This document shows, piece by piece, positions 33,329 through 41,206 of a DNA stretch of 45,417 nucleotides. Below the pieces are notes generated by a model. The model did not search any database. It was not told the DNA's origin and saw only the letters and a list, made by a program, of their open reading frames with translations. This stretch comes from Oenococcus oeni DSM 20252 = AWRIB129 (lineage in GTDB: Bacteria; Bacillota; Bacilli; Lactobacillales; Lactobacillaceae), in contig NZ_AQVA01000004.1 of assembly GCF_000372485.1 (NCBI RefSeq), positions 1 to 45,417 on the forward strand, read 5' to 3'. The position numbers were made by a program, and so were the translations under genes. Each line of letters opens with the position of its first letter. Positions within the stretch are counted from its first letter, which is position 1.

Positions 33329-33811
33329 ATGTTAAATATCCGGATATTGGTTGTTGGAAAAATTAAAGAAAAGTATTTTAGGAATGCTTTAGACCAATAT
33401 TTAAAACGGCTTTCCCGTTTTACCAAGATCGAAATTATTGAGGTCAAAGACGAAGCAACTCCGGAAAAAGCCAGCAAATCGGAAAACTTGGAAATTCTTC
33501 AGACCGAAGGTGGGAGATTACTTGATAAAATTAATAATCGGGATTTTGTAATTGCTCTTGCGATTGAAGGAAAACTTATCACGTCTCCGGATTTAGCCGA
33601 CATGATAAGAGAAATTCCTTTAGATGGCTATTCAACAATTGATTTCGTGATTGGCGGTTCGCTTGGTTTGTCGAATGAAATTAAAAATAGAGCTAATGCA
33701 AAAATTTCTTTTGGAAGAATTACACTCCCTCACCAGTTGGCCCGGGTTCTTTTGACAGAGCAAATCTATCGCTCTTTCATGATTAACGAAGGAAGTCCCT
33801 ATCACAAATAA
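33329..33811 (+). CDS. rlmH: 23S rRNA (pseudouridine-1915-N3) methyltransferase RlmH
   Basis: This 160-residue SPOUT-fold dimeric methyltransferase modifies position 1915 of 23S rRNA in helix 69, using SAM. The knot motifs are FVIGGSLGLS and ISFGRITLPHQLARVLLTEQIYRSF at the C-terminus, with the full family length (about 159). The start MLNIRILVVGKIKEKYF is canonical. No Shine-Dalgarno; the -10 lies seven bases upstream, suggesting a leaderless transcript. Ends in a strong bidirectional terminator. Confidence 0.95.
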   Translation: MLNIRILVVGKIKEKYFRNALDQYLKRLSRFTKIEIIEVKDEATPEKASKSENLEILQTEGGRLLDKINNRDFVIALAIEGKLITSPDLADMIREIPLDGYSTIDFVIGGSLGLSNEIKNRANAKISFGRITLPHQLARVLLTEQIYRSFMINEGSPYHK

Positions 33812-33820
33812 GCCATTAAA

Positions 33821-33848
33821 AAAACAAGCCGTTAACTGGGCTTGTTTT
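33821..33848. terminator. Bidirectional terminator
   Basis: AAAACAAGCC (33821-33830) and GGCTTGTTTT (33839-33848) flank the loop GTTAACTG. The stop codon of the convergent SHOCT gene (33832-33834) lies inside the loop, so the structure overlaps the end of that coding sequence. Confidence 0.9.
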
Positions 33849-34212
33849 TATTACTGTTTCTATTGCTTCTTGTTGATCGAACATTTTTTTCTTCGTCTTT
33901 TTCGGCATTTTTGATATCCGAATCGCTGATCTCGGAAGCTTTTAAATTCAAGGCTCTTTTTCTTTTTAAATATTCGACTTCGGAGATTTCGGCACGGGCG
34001 AATTTATCGTCTAAAATTTCCTGTGCATGACTTGTATTCAGGGAGCTGCCCAAATTTTTGAAGTTTATTTTACCGTTCTTCTGATATCTTTTCCAAATCC
34101 TAACAAGAATCAGAATGATAAATATGATAACGGCAATTTGAATTACAAAAGCAACCAACGACCAAATCCAATTGAAAGGATTCATCATATTCCAACTATA
34201 TTCGCTCATCAT
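33832..34212 (-). CDS. SHOCT-domain membrane protein
   Basis: This 126-residue protein has one membrane helix (about residues 14-39), then a cytosolic part with a SHOCT module at about 65-88 (AQEILDDKFARAEISEVEYLKRKRAL) and a charged, Asn/Lys/Ser-rich tail. SHOCT modules occur in many small membrane proteins, probably as oligomerisation elements; no specific function is known. A GGTGAGG site precedes the ATG ATG start. It is convergent with rlmH; its stop lies in the shared terminator loop. Confidence 0.75.
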   Translation of the reverse strand: MMSEYSWNMMNPFNWIWSLVAFVIQIAVIIFIILILVRIWKRYQKNGKINFKNLGSSLNTSHAQEILDDKFARAEISEVEYLKRKRALNLKASEISDSDIKNAEKDEEKNVRSTRSNRNSNKNKPS

Positions 34213-34276
34213 TATAATAGCCTCACCTTTTGGATGTTAACTTACAAAAAACTCGCTTTAGATTGCGGGTTTTTAA

Positions 34277-34453
34277 TCATTTTCCATTAATTTTAACAGC
34301 TTTAGGTAGTTCAACTCCCTCAACGCCCTTTGCCCATTGCTGTAATTGAGCCGTACGTTGGAGTTGATTTTTCTTTTGTTGATTATGAGCAACTGGTCGT
34401 GGGCCGGCAAAGGAATTGTACGGCGACTTACCAGTTAAATTTTTATTAGACAT
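34277..34453 (-). CDS. Small basic conserved-looking protein, unknown
   Basis: A 58-residue product from ATG 34453 with AGAGGTG seven bases upstream; the frame is open further but without a start signal. It is rich in Gln, Lys and Asn (MSNKNLTGKSPYNSFAGPRP ... AKGVEGVELPKAVKINGK), with no membrane segment and no cysteines. I do not recognise the family. Codon use and the ribosome site support a real gene between the SHOCT and AI-2E genes. Confidence 0.6.
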   Translation of the reverse strand: MSNKNLTGKSPYNSFAGPRPVAHNQQKKNQLQRTAQLQQWAKGVEGVELPKAVKINGK

Positions 34454-34535
34454 AGTTACACCTCTGAAATATTTTAAGCAATTGTTTATTTTACGTGCTT
34501 TCCAGCTAAAAATCAAGGTTAGCATTAATCTTAGC

Positions 34536-34541
34536 TATAAT
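34536..34541 (+). promoter_or_regulatory. -10 element of the AI-2E permease gene, seven bases before the start codon
   Basis: TATAAT (34536-34541), then TTAATTA, then ATG 34549. No ribosome site. It is the third instance of this geometry in the core half of the window. Confidence 0.6.
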
Positions 34542-34548
34542 TTAATTA

Positions 34549-35733
34549 ATGGAATTCCTTAAAAAGAATCGGCTTCTTTATTGGACAATTGAATTTTTGC
34601 TATTGGCAATGTTGATTTTGGTCCTTTCGACACTTAGTTTTATTTTTGAGCCAATCGGTATTTTTATTCGGACAATTTTTCTGCCCTTGATTGTTGCTGG
34701 TTTTTTGTATTATTTGCTGCACCCGGTTGTTGTTTTCTTGGAAAAACATTTTCATTTCAAACATTTGTTGGCTGTCGCAATAACTTTCTTTGTTTTTATC
34801 GTTATTTTGATTTCTGTTTTCGTTATCTTTGTTCCCCAATTAATTGCTCAGATCAGCAACATGCTCGGTTCTTTGCCTAAGTTTGTCGATGATATGAGGA
34901 ATATGACCGATAGTTGGGTTAAGTCGAAATGGTTCAAGCAATTATATCAGGACGTTAAGATCAGCAACATCCAAAAACAAATTAGTAAATATTCTTCGAC
35001 TTTTTTGGAAATGTCTTTGAGCAGTTTGGGAAACATCGCCTCCTTTCTTACGACTTTTACGATTAACATTATTACGATTCCAATCATGCTTTTTTATATG
35101 TTGGCTGACGGGGATAAATTTATTCCTTTTATAAATCGTTTTATTTTTCCGAGCCGTTCTAAAGAGGTCAATGATTTGGCTGCTCGAATGAACAATACGA
35201 TCAGCAGATATATCGATGGCCAATTTATCGAAGGAATATTTGTGATGTTTTTTATCACCGGCGGATATTTGATAATTCGCCAGCCTTTTGCTCCTTTACT
35301 TGGTATTTTCGCTGGTCTTTGTGTTTTGATTCCCTATCTTGGACCTTTTATTTCTATTATTCCAAGCCTATTAATTGCTTTGACTGTTAGTGGACAGCAG
35401 GTGCTGGCAGTGCTGGTAGTTGTCTTAATTGTCAGTCAGCTCGATGGTAATTTAATTTATCCGAATGTAATCGGTCGCAATCTGAAAATTCATCCGCTGA
35501 CGATTATCATTATCCTGCTATCGGCTGGCAATATATGGGGGCTCATAGGAATTATCCTTGGTGTGCCAATTTATGCGGTTCTTCGAACTTTATGCATTTT
35601 CTTTTATAATCTTTATCAGTTGAGAAAAGGTAAAGATCTTTCTGTTGAACATTTGCTTGCCGAAGAGAGGAGCAACCGGAAGAAAAAAAAAGATAATTTA
35701 TCGAGTGAAAAAAGGGAAGAAAATAATAAATGA
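34549..35733 (+). CDS. AI-2E family transporter (YdiK/PerM-like)
   Basis: This 394-residue membrane protein has about seven to eight helices: two at the N-terminus (13-62), one at 69-92, then the long extracytoplasmic amphipathic segment (95-150) and the C-terminal helices with FAGLCVLIPYLGPFISIIPS and GNIWGLIGIILGVPIYAVLR, diagnostic for the family. Members export autoinducer-2 or act as Na+/H+ antiporters; which applies here is unknown. A charged tail (SNRKKKKDNLSSEKREENNK) ends the protein. Its stop overlaps the rsmG start by ATGA. The start lacks a ribosome site. Confidence 0.88.
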   Translation: MEFLKKNRLLYWTIEFLLLAMLILVLSTLSFIFEPIGIFIRTIFLPLIVAGFLYYLLHPVVVFLEKHFHFKHLLAVAITFFVFIVILISVFVIFVPQLIAQISNMLGSLPKFVDDMRNMTDSWVKSKWFKQLYQDVKISNIQKQISKYSSTFLEMSLSSLGNIASFLTTFTINIITIPIMLFYMLADGDKFIPFINRFIFPSRSKEVNDLAARMNNTISRYIDGQFIEGIFVMFFITGGYLIIRQPFAPLLGIFAGLCVLIPYLGPFISIIPSLLIALTVSGQQVLAVLVVVLIVSQLDGNLIYPNVIGRNLKIHPLTIIIILLSAGNIWGLIGIILGVPIYAVLRTLCIFFYNLYQLRKGKDLSVEHLLAEERSNRKKKKDNLSSEKREENNK

Positions 35734-36458
35734 ATCCAGATGAATTTGTTACAACTTTAAATAATCAGAGCCTGCCGATTTCCAATCGAAAAATGGTTCT
35801 TTTTCAGACTTATCTCGAGTTTTTGTTGGAATACAGTAAAAAAGTTAACTTGACGGCTATTAAGGAACCAAAGGATATTTGGTTAAAACATTTTTATGAT
35901 TCGCTCACGCCTTTACTGTATCTACCCGACATGAATAAGAAGGCTTCTTTAATCGATATTGGTTCGGGAGCTGGTTTTCCAGGAGTCCCGCTTAAAATTG
36001 TTAATCAAAAATTTCAATTAACTTTACTTGATTCTTTGCAAAAAAGAATTGCCTTTTTAGACCAATTAATTGACAAACTTAATTTGAAAAATGTTGAAAC
36101 AGTTCATGGGCGGGCCGAAGATTTTGCTCATAATCTGAATTATCGGGAAAAGTACGATTTCGCAATTGCCCGAGCTGTCTCCAATACCAATACTCTTTTG
36201 GAATTGCTGTTGCCCTTTGTCAAAGTCGGCGGCAAGATTATTTTGATGAAAACTGTTCATGTCGAAAGTGAAATTTACGGTGCAAGCAAAGCATTGGAAG
36301 AACTTGGCGGTCGGGTATCTCAATCCTTTTCTTTTGAATTGCCGAATGACGATCCTCGTGTTTTGATCACGATAGACAAAATCAGTTCGACAAAAAAACG
36401 TTACCCAAGAAAAGCTGGCGTCCCTGAAAAATCTCCAATTGGAGGCAAACATGACTAA
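35730..36458 (+). CDS. rsmG: 16S rRNA (guanine-527-N7) methyltransferase RsmG (GidB)
   Basis: This 242-residue class I SAM methyltransferase modifies G527 in the 530 loop of 16S rRNA; its loss gives low-level streptomycin resistance. Motifs: KVNLTAIKEPKDIWLKHFYD, the SAM loop DIGSGAGFPGVPLKI, TLLDSLQKRIAFL and FAIARAVSNTNTLLELLLPF. It overlaps the AI-2E gene by four bases and parA by eight, so it is part of one translationally coupled operon. The gidB-parA-parB order is ancestral and usually oriC-proximal. Confidence 0.95.
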   Translation: MNPDEFVTTLNNQSLPISNRKMVLFQTYLEFLLEYSKKVNLTAIKEPKDIWLKHFYDSLTPLLYLPDMNKKASLIDIGSGAGFPGVPLKIVNQKFQLTLLDSLQKRIAFLDQLIDKLNLKNVETVHGRAEDFAHNLNYREKYDFAIARAVSNTNTLLELLLPFVKVGGKIILMKTVHVESEIYGASKALEELGGRVSQSFSFELPNDDPRVLITIDKISSTKKRYPRKAGVPEKSPIGGKHD

Positions 36459-37221
36459 AGTGATTGCTTTAGCCAACCAAAAAGGTGGAGTTGGAAAAAC
36501 AACGACGGCTTTAAACTTGGCTGCTGGACTTTTAAGACGCGACCAGAAGGTTTTGCTAATCGATCTAGACCCACAGTCCAATGCAACTTCCGGTGCCGGA
36601 ATTACTAAAGAGGAAATTGTTTTTAATTCTTATGATGTTTTAATTTCAAATCGGGCTGTTAAATCTGCGATCATTCATCGCGCCGACAACTTCGATATTC
36701 TTCCGTCTTCGACTGAATTAGCCGGAGCAGAAATCGAGTTAACGAAGAAAAAAGACCGTCAAAAAATTTTAAAAAGAAAAATTGCCAAAGAGAAAGAAAA
36801 ATATGACTTTGTCCTCATTGATAATCCGCCTGCTCTTGGTTTGCTATCTTTAAATTCTCTGATGGCTGCTGATTCGGTTTTGATTCCCGTGCAGGCTGAA
36901 TACTTTGCTTTGGAGGGTTTGGCCCAATTAATGAAAACAATTAATTTGGTTAAGGAACACGGCAATTCAGGCTTGACGATCGAGGGTATTTTGATGACAA
37001 TGACTACACACACGAAAATTAGCCGGCAGGTCGTTTCCGAGGTTGAAAAACATTTCTCTGAAGATACTTATCATGTTACGATTCCAAGAAACGTTCGCCT
37101 GACTGAAGCACCAAGTTTTGGACAGTCAATTTTCGATTTTGCCGGATTTTCATCGGGTGCGCGAGCATACAATAAATTGGTAAAGGAAATTATTAGCAAA
37201 AATGGCGAAGAACAAAGTTAA
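36451..37221 (+). CDS. parA: Chromosome-partitioning ATPase ParA (Soj)
   Basis: This 256-residue Walker ATPase binds DNA non-specifically as an ATP dimer and works with ParB in origin segregation and, in Bacillus, DnaA control. Deviant Walker A KGGVGKTT (residues about 11-18), DLDPQSNAT, and the Walker B region FVLIDNPPALGLL are present. ATG 36451 with GGAGG seven bases upstream is preferred over the TTG four codons before. It overlaps rsmG by eight bases and the small ORF at 37202 by 20. Confidence 0.95.
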   Translation: MTKVIALANQKGGVGKTTTALNLAAGLLRRDQKVLLIDLDPQSNATSGAGITKEEIVFNSYDVLISNRAVKSAIIHRADNFDILPSSTELAGAEIELTKKKDRQKILKRKIAKEKEKYDFVLIDNPPALGLLSLNSLMAADSVLIPVQAEYFALEGLAQLMKTINLVKEHGNSGLTIEGILMTMTTHTKISRQVVSEVEKHFSEDTYHVTIPRNVRLTEAPSFGQSIFDFAGFSSGARAYNKLVKEIISKNGEEQS

Positions 37222-37414
37222 TCAAATCGAGATTATTCATACAGCCGGCGATTATCATTTGCATGAACAAAAAGTAAATGATTATTTAAAGTATTCCAGT
37301 GGGCATGTGGTTGCTTCTTTTGTCGGAACGCCAAATGCGGCTCATCATCATGAACCGGGTCACTTTTATACGGTCATTGAGTATGAGCTAGAGGTATCTG
37401 CAGATGGCAAATAA
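37202..37414 (+). CDS. Small protein of unknown function between parA and parB
   Basis: A 70-residue frame starting at ATG 37202 (AAGGAAA about eight bases upstream) overlaps parA by 20 bases and parB by 11. The product MAKNKVNQIEIIHTAGDYHL... has a His-rich middle (NAAHHHEPGHFY) that could bind a metal, and an acidic end. I do not recognise the family. The overlaps on both sides and the absence of any other filler between parA and parB argue for a real coupled gene. Confidence 0.65.
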   Translation: MAKNKVNQIEIIHTAGDYHLHEQKVNDYLKYSSGHVVASFVGTPNAAHHHEPGHFYTVIEYELEVSADGK

Positions 37415-38291
37415 ACGTGGCTTAGGCCGCGGTATTGACGCTTTATTTTCTGATGAAGAAGATAAAAAAGAGGCCCAAGTGGTCGAAAAAGTTGCCCCAA
37501 AAAAAGATGATCGAAATTCCGTTTCGACAATTTCTCTTTCTTCGCTGAAAGTTAATCCTTATCAGCCACGAAAGACTTTTGACGAGGCTTCTCTTTCCGA
37601 ATTGGCCGAGTCCTTAAAACAGAGCGGTGTAATTCAGCCGTTAATAGTTCGAGCTCACGGCAAAAATTATCAAATTGTTGCCGGCGAACGGCGTTTTCGC
37701 GCGGCTAAATTAGCTAAATTGACCGAAGTTCCGGTCATTGTTAAAGATTTGTCGGACAGTGCAATGATGGAACTGGCGATTATTGAAAATCTTCAGCGTG
37801 AAGACTTGAATCCAATCGAAGAAGCTCAGGGAATCAACTCTTATATGAAAGAACTGGCTTTAACCCAGGCCCAGGTAGCTGAAAAACTCGGAAAGTCGCG
37901 GGCCGGCGTTGCCAACACCTTGCGATTGCTAAATTTGCCGACAGAGGTTCAACAATTAATGATTGACGGGAAACTTTCAATGGGGCATGCCAGAGCCTTG
38001 TTGGGTTTGGATTCTCAACCGGATATGCTGTTGCTTGCGCATCGAATCGTTAAAGAAGGCCTTTCTGTTCGGCAAGTCGAAGAATTGGTGCGCAAGTCCG
38101 CAAATCCTGAAAAGAAAAGTTCGAATCAAGGAAGCAAATCAACAAATATTTATGCCGAAGAGGTCGAACATCAGTTGGAGGATAAATTCTCTACGAAAGT
38201 TTCCTTATCAAAAAAGAAAATTGAAATTAATTTTGCCAATGAAGACGAATTGGACAGAATTTTAACTTTGCTTGGAGTAAATCTTGACTAA
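37404..38291 (+). CDS. parB: Chromosome-partitioning protein ParB (Spo0J)
   Basis: This 295-residue CTPase/DNA clamp loads at parS. The N-terminal domain has NPYQPRKTFDEASLSELAES, GVIQPLIVR and the CTP-binding GERRFRAAKLA. The central helix-turn-helix is ALTQAQVAEKLGKSRAGVAN. A Ser/Asn-rich linker and the C-terminal dimer domain follow. AGAGG lies nine bases before ATG. I saw no sequence resembling the parS consensus in this window. The stop overlaps the next start (TAATG). Confidence 0.95.
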   Translation: MANKRGLGRGIDALFSDEEDKKEAQVVEKVAPKKDDRNSVSTISLSSLKVNPYQPRKTFDEASLSELAESLKQSGVIQPLIVRAHGKNYQIVAGERRFRAAKLAKLTEVPVIVKDLSDSAMMELAIIENLQREDLNPIEEAQGINSYMKELALTQAQVAEKLGKSRAGVANTLRLLNLPTEVQQLMIDGKLSMGHARALLGLDSQPDMLLLAHRIVKEGLSVRQVEELVRKSANPEKKSSNQGSKSTNIYAEEVEHQLEDKFSTKVSLSKKKIEINFANEDELDRILTLLGVNLD

Positions 38292-38470
38292 TGGATTATC
38301 AATTAAATACAATCGTTGAAATGAAAAAACCTCACGCCTGCGGAAACAACTCATGGAAGGTTGTACGCATGGGTGCAGATATCAAAATAGAGTGCAACAG
38401 TTGCCACCGGATTGTCATGATGACATGCCATGATTTTGAAAAACATCTTAATAAAGTTATTAAAGACTAG
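38291..38470 (+). CDS. DUF951-family zinc-ribbon-like protein
   Basis: A 59-residue product starting at ATG 38291, overlapping the parB stop as TAATG. The sequence MDYQLNTIVEMKKPHACGNN, then KIECNSCHRIVMMTCHDFEK, is the DUF951 pattern with Cys residues for a small zinc site (CG..., CNSCH). In Firmicutes this gene commonly sits between parB and ychF, as here. Function unknown; coupled to the partition operon. A weak AGGC/GCCT hairpin with a T run follows the stop. Confidence 0.85.
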   Translation: MDYQLNTIVEMKKPHACGNNSWKVVRMGADIKIECNSCHRIVMMTCHDFEKHLNKVIKD

Positions 38471-38533
38471 GCAACCGGCCTTTTTATTTACTCTAAATTA
38501 AATAGTAGAATTAATAAGGAATTAGGAGTAAAT

Positions 38534-39637
38534 ATGTCATTAACTGCAGGAATTGTCGGCTTACCAAATGTCGGCAAATCAACATTATTCAATGCAATCA
38601 CAAAAGCCGGAGCCGAGATGGCCAATTATCCATTCGCAACAATTGAGCCGAATGTCGGTGTTGTTGAAGTGCCGGACTCCAGGCTTGCACGGATCCAGGA
38701 AATAGAACCAGCCGATAAGGTTGTCCCAACTACTTTTGAATTTACCGATATTGCCGGGATTGTCAAAGGTGCTTCAAAGGGCGAAGGTTTGGGAAACAAA
38801 TTTTTGGAGAACATTCGTCAGACCGATGCAATTATCGAGGTTGTGCGGGCTTTTGAAGATTCAGAAATTACCCACGTTACCGGCAAAGTCGATCCAATTG
38901 CCGATATTGAGACGATCAATACCGAATTAATCATTGCCGATATGGAACAGATTGATAAGCGTTACTCGAAAATTGAAAAAGCGGCGGTTAATTCCAAAGA
39001 CAAAGCTGCGATTGCCGAATACAACGTTTTAAAAAAAATAAAGCCGGTTTTGGAAGCCGGGAAACCGGTTAGAAGTTTGCAGTTTGACGAAGAGGAGAAA
39101 AAGATTGTTCATAACCTTTTCTTTTTGACCGATAAACCAATGCTGTATGTTGCCAATATTTCTGAAGGCGACATGGCTGATCCGGCCTCATCGCAGTTTT
39201 ATCAAGCAATTTCCGATTATGCTGCCAAAGATGGTGCCGAAGTGATCGGTTTGGCTGCTAAAACCGAGGAAGAGATTTCGGAAATGGATCAAGCTGATAA
39301 AGCTGATTTCTTGGAAATGGCCGGTGTAAGCGAACCCGGTTTGAATAAATTAATTCGTGCTGCCTATCACTTGCTTGGATTGAGAACATTTTTTACTGCC
39401 GGCGGCAAAGAAACTCGGGCCTGGACCTTTAAGAGTGGGATGAAGGCACCACAAGTTGCTGGAATTATCCATTCCGATTTTGAACGTGGCTTTATTCGAG
39501 CTGAAACAATTAGTTTTCCTGATTTGGATAAACTAGGTTCGGTTGCAGCTGTTAAAGCTGCTGGCAAACTTCGCTCGGAAGGCAAAGAATATCTTGTTCA
39601 GGATGGCGATATCATCAATTTCCGTTTCAATGTCTAA
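38534..39637 (+). CDS. ychF: Redox-regulated ATPase YchF (Obg-like)
   Basis: This 367-residue Obg-family ATPase/GTPase is associated with ribosomes and stress response. G1 GLPNVGKSTLFNA (residues about 8-20), switch region NYPFATIEPNVGVV, and G3 TDIAGIVKGASKGEGLGNKF are visible. A coiled-coil insertion and the C-terminal TGS domain (TRAWTFKSGMKAPQVAGIIH ... QDGDIINFRFNV) complete it. Full family length. AGGAG lies seven bases before ATG. Single gene after the DUF951 gene. Confidence 0.96.
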   Translation: MSLTAGIVGLPNVGKSTLFNAITKAGAEMANYPFATIEPNVGVVEVPDSRLARIQEIEPADKVVPTTFEFTDIAGIVKGASKGEGLGNKFLENIRQTDAIIEVVRAFEDSEITHVTGKVDPIADIETINTELIIADMEQIDKRYSKIEKAAVNSKDKAAIAEYNVLKKIKPVLEAGKPVRSLQFDEEEKKIVHNLFFLTDKPMLYVANISEGDMADPASSQFYQAISDYAAKDGAEVIGLAAKTEEEISEMDQADKADFLEMAGVSEPGLNKLIRAAYHLLGLRTFFTAGGKETRAWTFKSGMKAPQVAGIIHSDFERGFIRAETISFPDLDKLGSVAAVKAAGKLRSEGKEYLVQDGDIINFRFNV

Positions 39638-39710
39638 TTGTTTTTTGATATTGATCGAGCAATCTTAAGAATTTGTTCGCCTTTTTAGTATAATTTTACA
39701 CGGAGGCTTA

Positions 39711-40514
39711 ATGACAAATTCCGAACTTTCTAAGCGAAATCAGGAATTTATTTTTCATTTAACGAAACTTTTGAATAATTCCAAAAGTTTTAATGATGAG
39801 AAAACAAATTCAACTTTAATTACAGTCAGAGAAAAACTTTTGGCTGGTCAAAAAACCGGGAAAACAGCCCGGCAGCTTTTTGGTACGCCAAGTGAATTTT
39901 ATCAGGATTTAATCGATCCAAAAGGGGCAGCCAATCGGCGAAGGAAATTGGCTCAACAGGGGCATAAGGTGAATAATCCGGCCAGTACAGCGGCTCGTCC
40001 AAGAATTACTCAACAACTTTTCGATTATGGTTTTGGAATCGAATTTATTGATACATCCTGGACCTTACTGATTATGTTCTCGGCTCTATATGCGATTACC
40101 GGAGCAATCGGCAGCAGCAAACAATCGCAGAGTATCGGTTTGATCACGATTTTTCTCTTTTCTCTCATATCGGGAGCGGCTTACGTCTTTGTCCTGCGAA
40201 TTTTAACGCCGGATCCGAGCAAAAAAGAGCGGATTCCGATTTGGCAGCGTTTGCTTTATTCGCTGCTTATTCTGGTCAGCTGGCTGGTTCTCTTTACCGG
40301 CGTTACTTCGTTAATCCCAGTTAAATTTAATCCAGTTTTGAATTCGCTTTGGCTATTTGCGATTGCAGTTGTTGCAGGTGTTTCATATTACTTTTGGAAT
40401 AAAAAATCTTCTTTGCCAAGAGGAATTTTGATTATTGGAAGTTTGGCAACCAATTCCAGTGTGCAGTATCGCCAGAAATATCCAAAGATTAAGAAAGCAA
40501 AGGGTAAAAGATAA
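39711..40514 (+). CDS. DUF1129-family membrane protein
   Basis: This 267-residue protein has a soluble N-terminal part of about 110 residues (KTARQLFGTPSEFYQDLIDP is the family signature) and about five C-terminal helices (115-235). DUF1129 proteins are common in Lactobacillales and of unknown function. TATAAT at about 39690 and GGAGG six bases before ATG form the promoter and start of a new operon. The stop overlaps the response regulator start (TAATG), so it is co-translated with a two-component system. Confidence 0.8.
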   Translation: MTNSELSKRNQEFIFHLTKLLNNSKSFNDEKTNSTLITVREKLLAGQKTGKTARQLFGTPSEFYQDLIDPKGAANRRRKLAQQGHKVNNPASTAARPRITQQLFDYGFGIEFIDTSWTLLIMFSALYAITGAIGSSKQSQSIGLITIFLFSLISGAAYVFVLRILTPDPSKKERIPIWQRLLYSLLILVSWLVLFTGVTSLIPVKFNPVLNSLWLFAIAVVAGVSYYFWNKKSSLPRGILIIGSLATNSSVQYRQKYPKIKKAKGKR

Positions 40515-41206
40515 TGACGAAAATTCTTGTTGTTGACGATGACAAAGAAATCGCTGAGTTACTAGAGATTTATATTCGTAATGAAGGGAATGAACCGGTC
40601 TTGGCTTATTCTGGCGAAGAAGCTCTTTCAAGATTGAATACTAATCCTGATATCGCTTTAATGATTCTTGATGTAATGATGCCGGGAATGAATGGTTTTG
40701 ATGTCGTTAAAGCTGTTCGGAAAGACACGAATATTCCGATTTTGATTGTTTCGGCTAAAACTGGTGATATGGATAAAATTCAAGGCTTAATTACCGGAGC
40801 TGATGATTATGTAACCAAACCTTTTAATCCTTTGGAAGTAATGGCCCGGGTTCGTTCGCTGCTTCGGCGTTCTTCAAATGAAGTTAAAGATGAAATACCG
40901 GAAGTTATCGATGCCGGTGCCCTGACAATTAATAAAGATTCCCACGAAGTCAAGACATCCGATGGTGAAATCGTTCAGTTGACCGCCTTGGAATTTGGAA
41001 TTTTGTATTTATTGGCTAGCCATCCGAATCGGGTTTTTTCGGCCGATGAAATTTTTGAAAGAGTTTGGCAAACGGAATCGGTTGTTTCGGCCAAGACAGT
41101 TATGGTTCATGTTTCTCATCTACGCGACAAAATAAAAGAAGCCACCAACGGCGATGAAGTTATTCAAACCGTCTGGGGTGTTGGCTATAAAGTGGAAATC
41201 AACTAG
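40514..41206 (+). CDS. OmpR/VanR-type response regulator
   Basis: This 230-residue regulator has a receiver domain with Asp8-Asp9, phospho-acceptor Asp53 (MILDVMMPGMNGFDVV) and Lys in YVTKPF. The winged-helix effector domain ends SAKTVMVHVSHLRDKIKEAT and TVWGVGYK. It is closest to VanR/SrrA-like regulators. It overlaps the gene before by TAATG and its kinase by TAGTG. The targets are unknown, but the downstream carboxypeptidase points to the cell wall. Confidence 0.9.
   Translation: MTKILVVDDDKEIAELLEIYIRNEGNEPVLAYSGEEALSRLNTNPDIALMILDVMMPGMNGFDVVKAVRKDTNIPILIVSAKTGDMDKIQGLITGADDYVTKPFNPLEVMARVRSLLRRSSNEVKDEIPEVIDAGALTINKDSHEVKTSDGEIVQLTALEFGILYLLASHPNRVFSADEIFERVWQTESVVSAKTVMVHVSHLRDKIKEATNGDEVIQTVWGVGYKVEIN

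Noticed and set aside
36066-38300. Search for a parS site near parAB
   Set aside because: No sequence close to the palindromic parS consensus was seen in this stretch, so none is reported.
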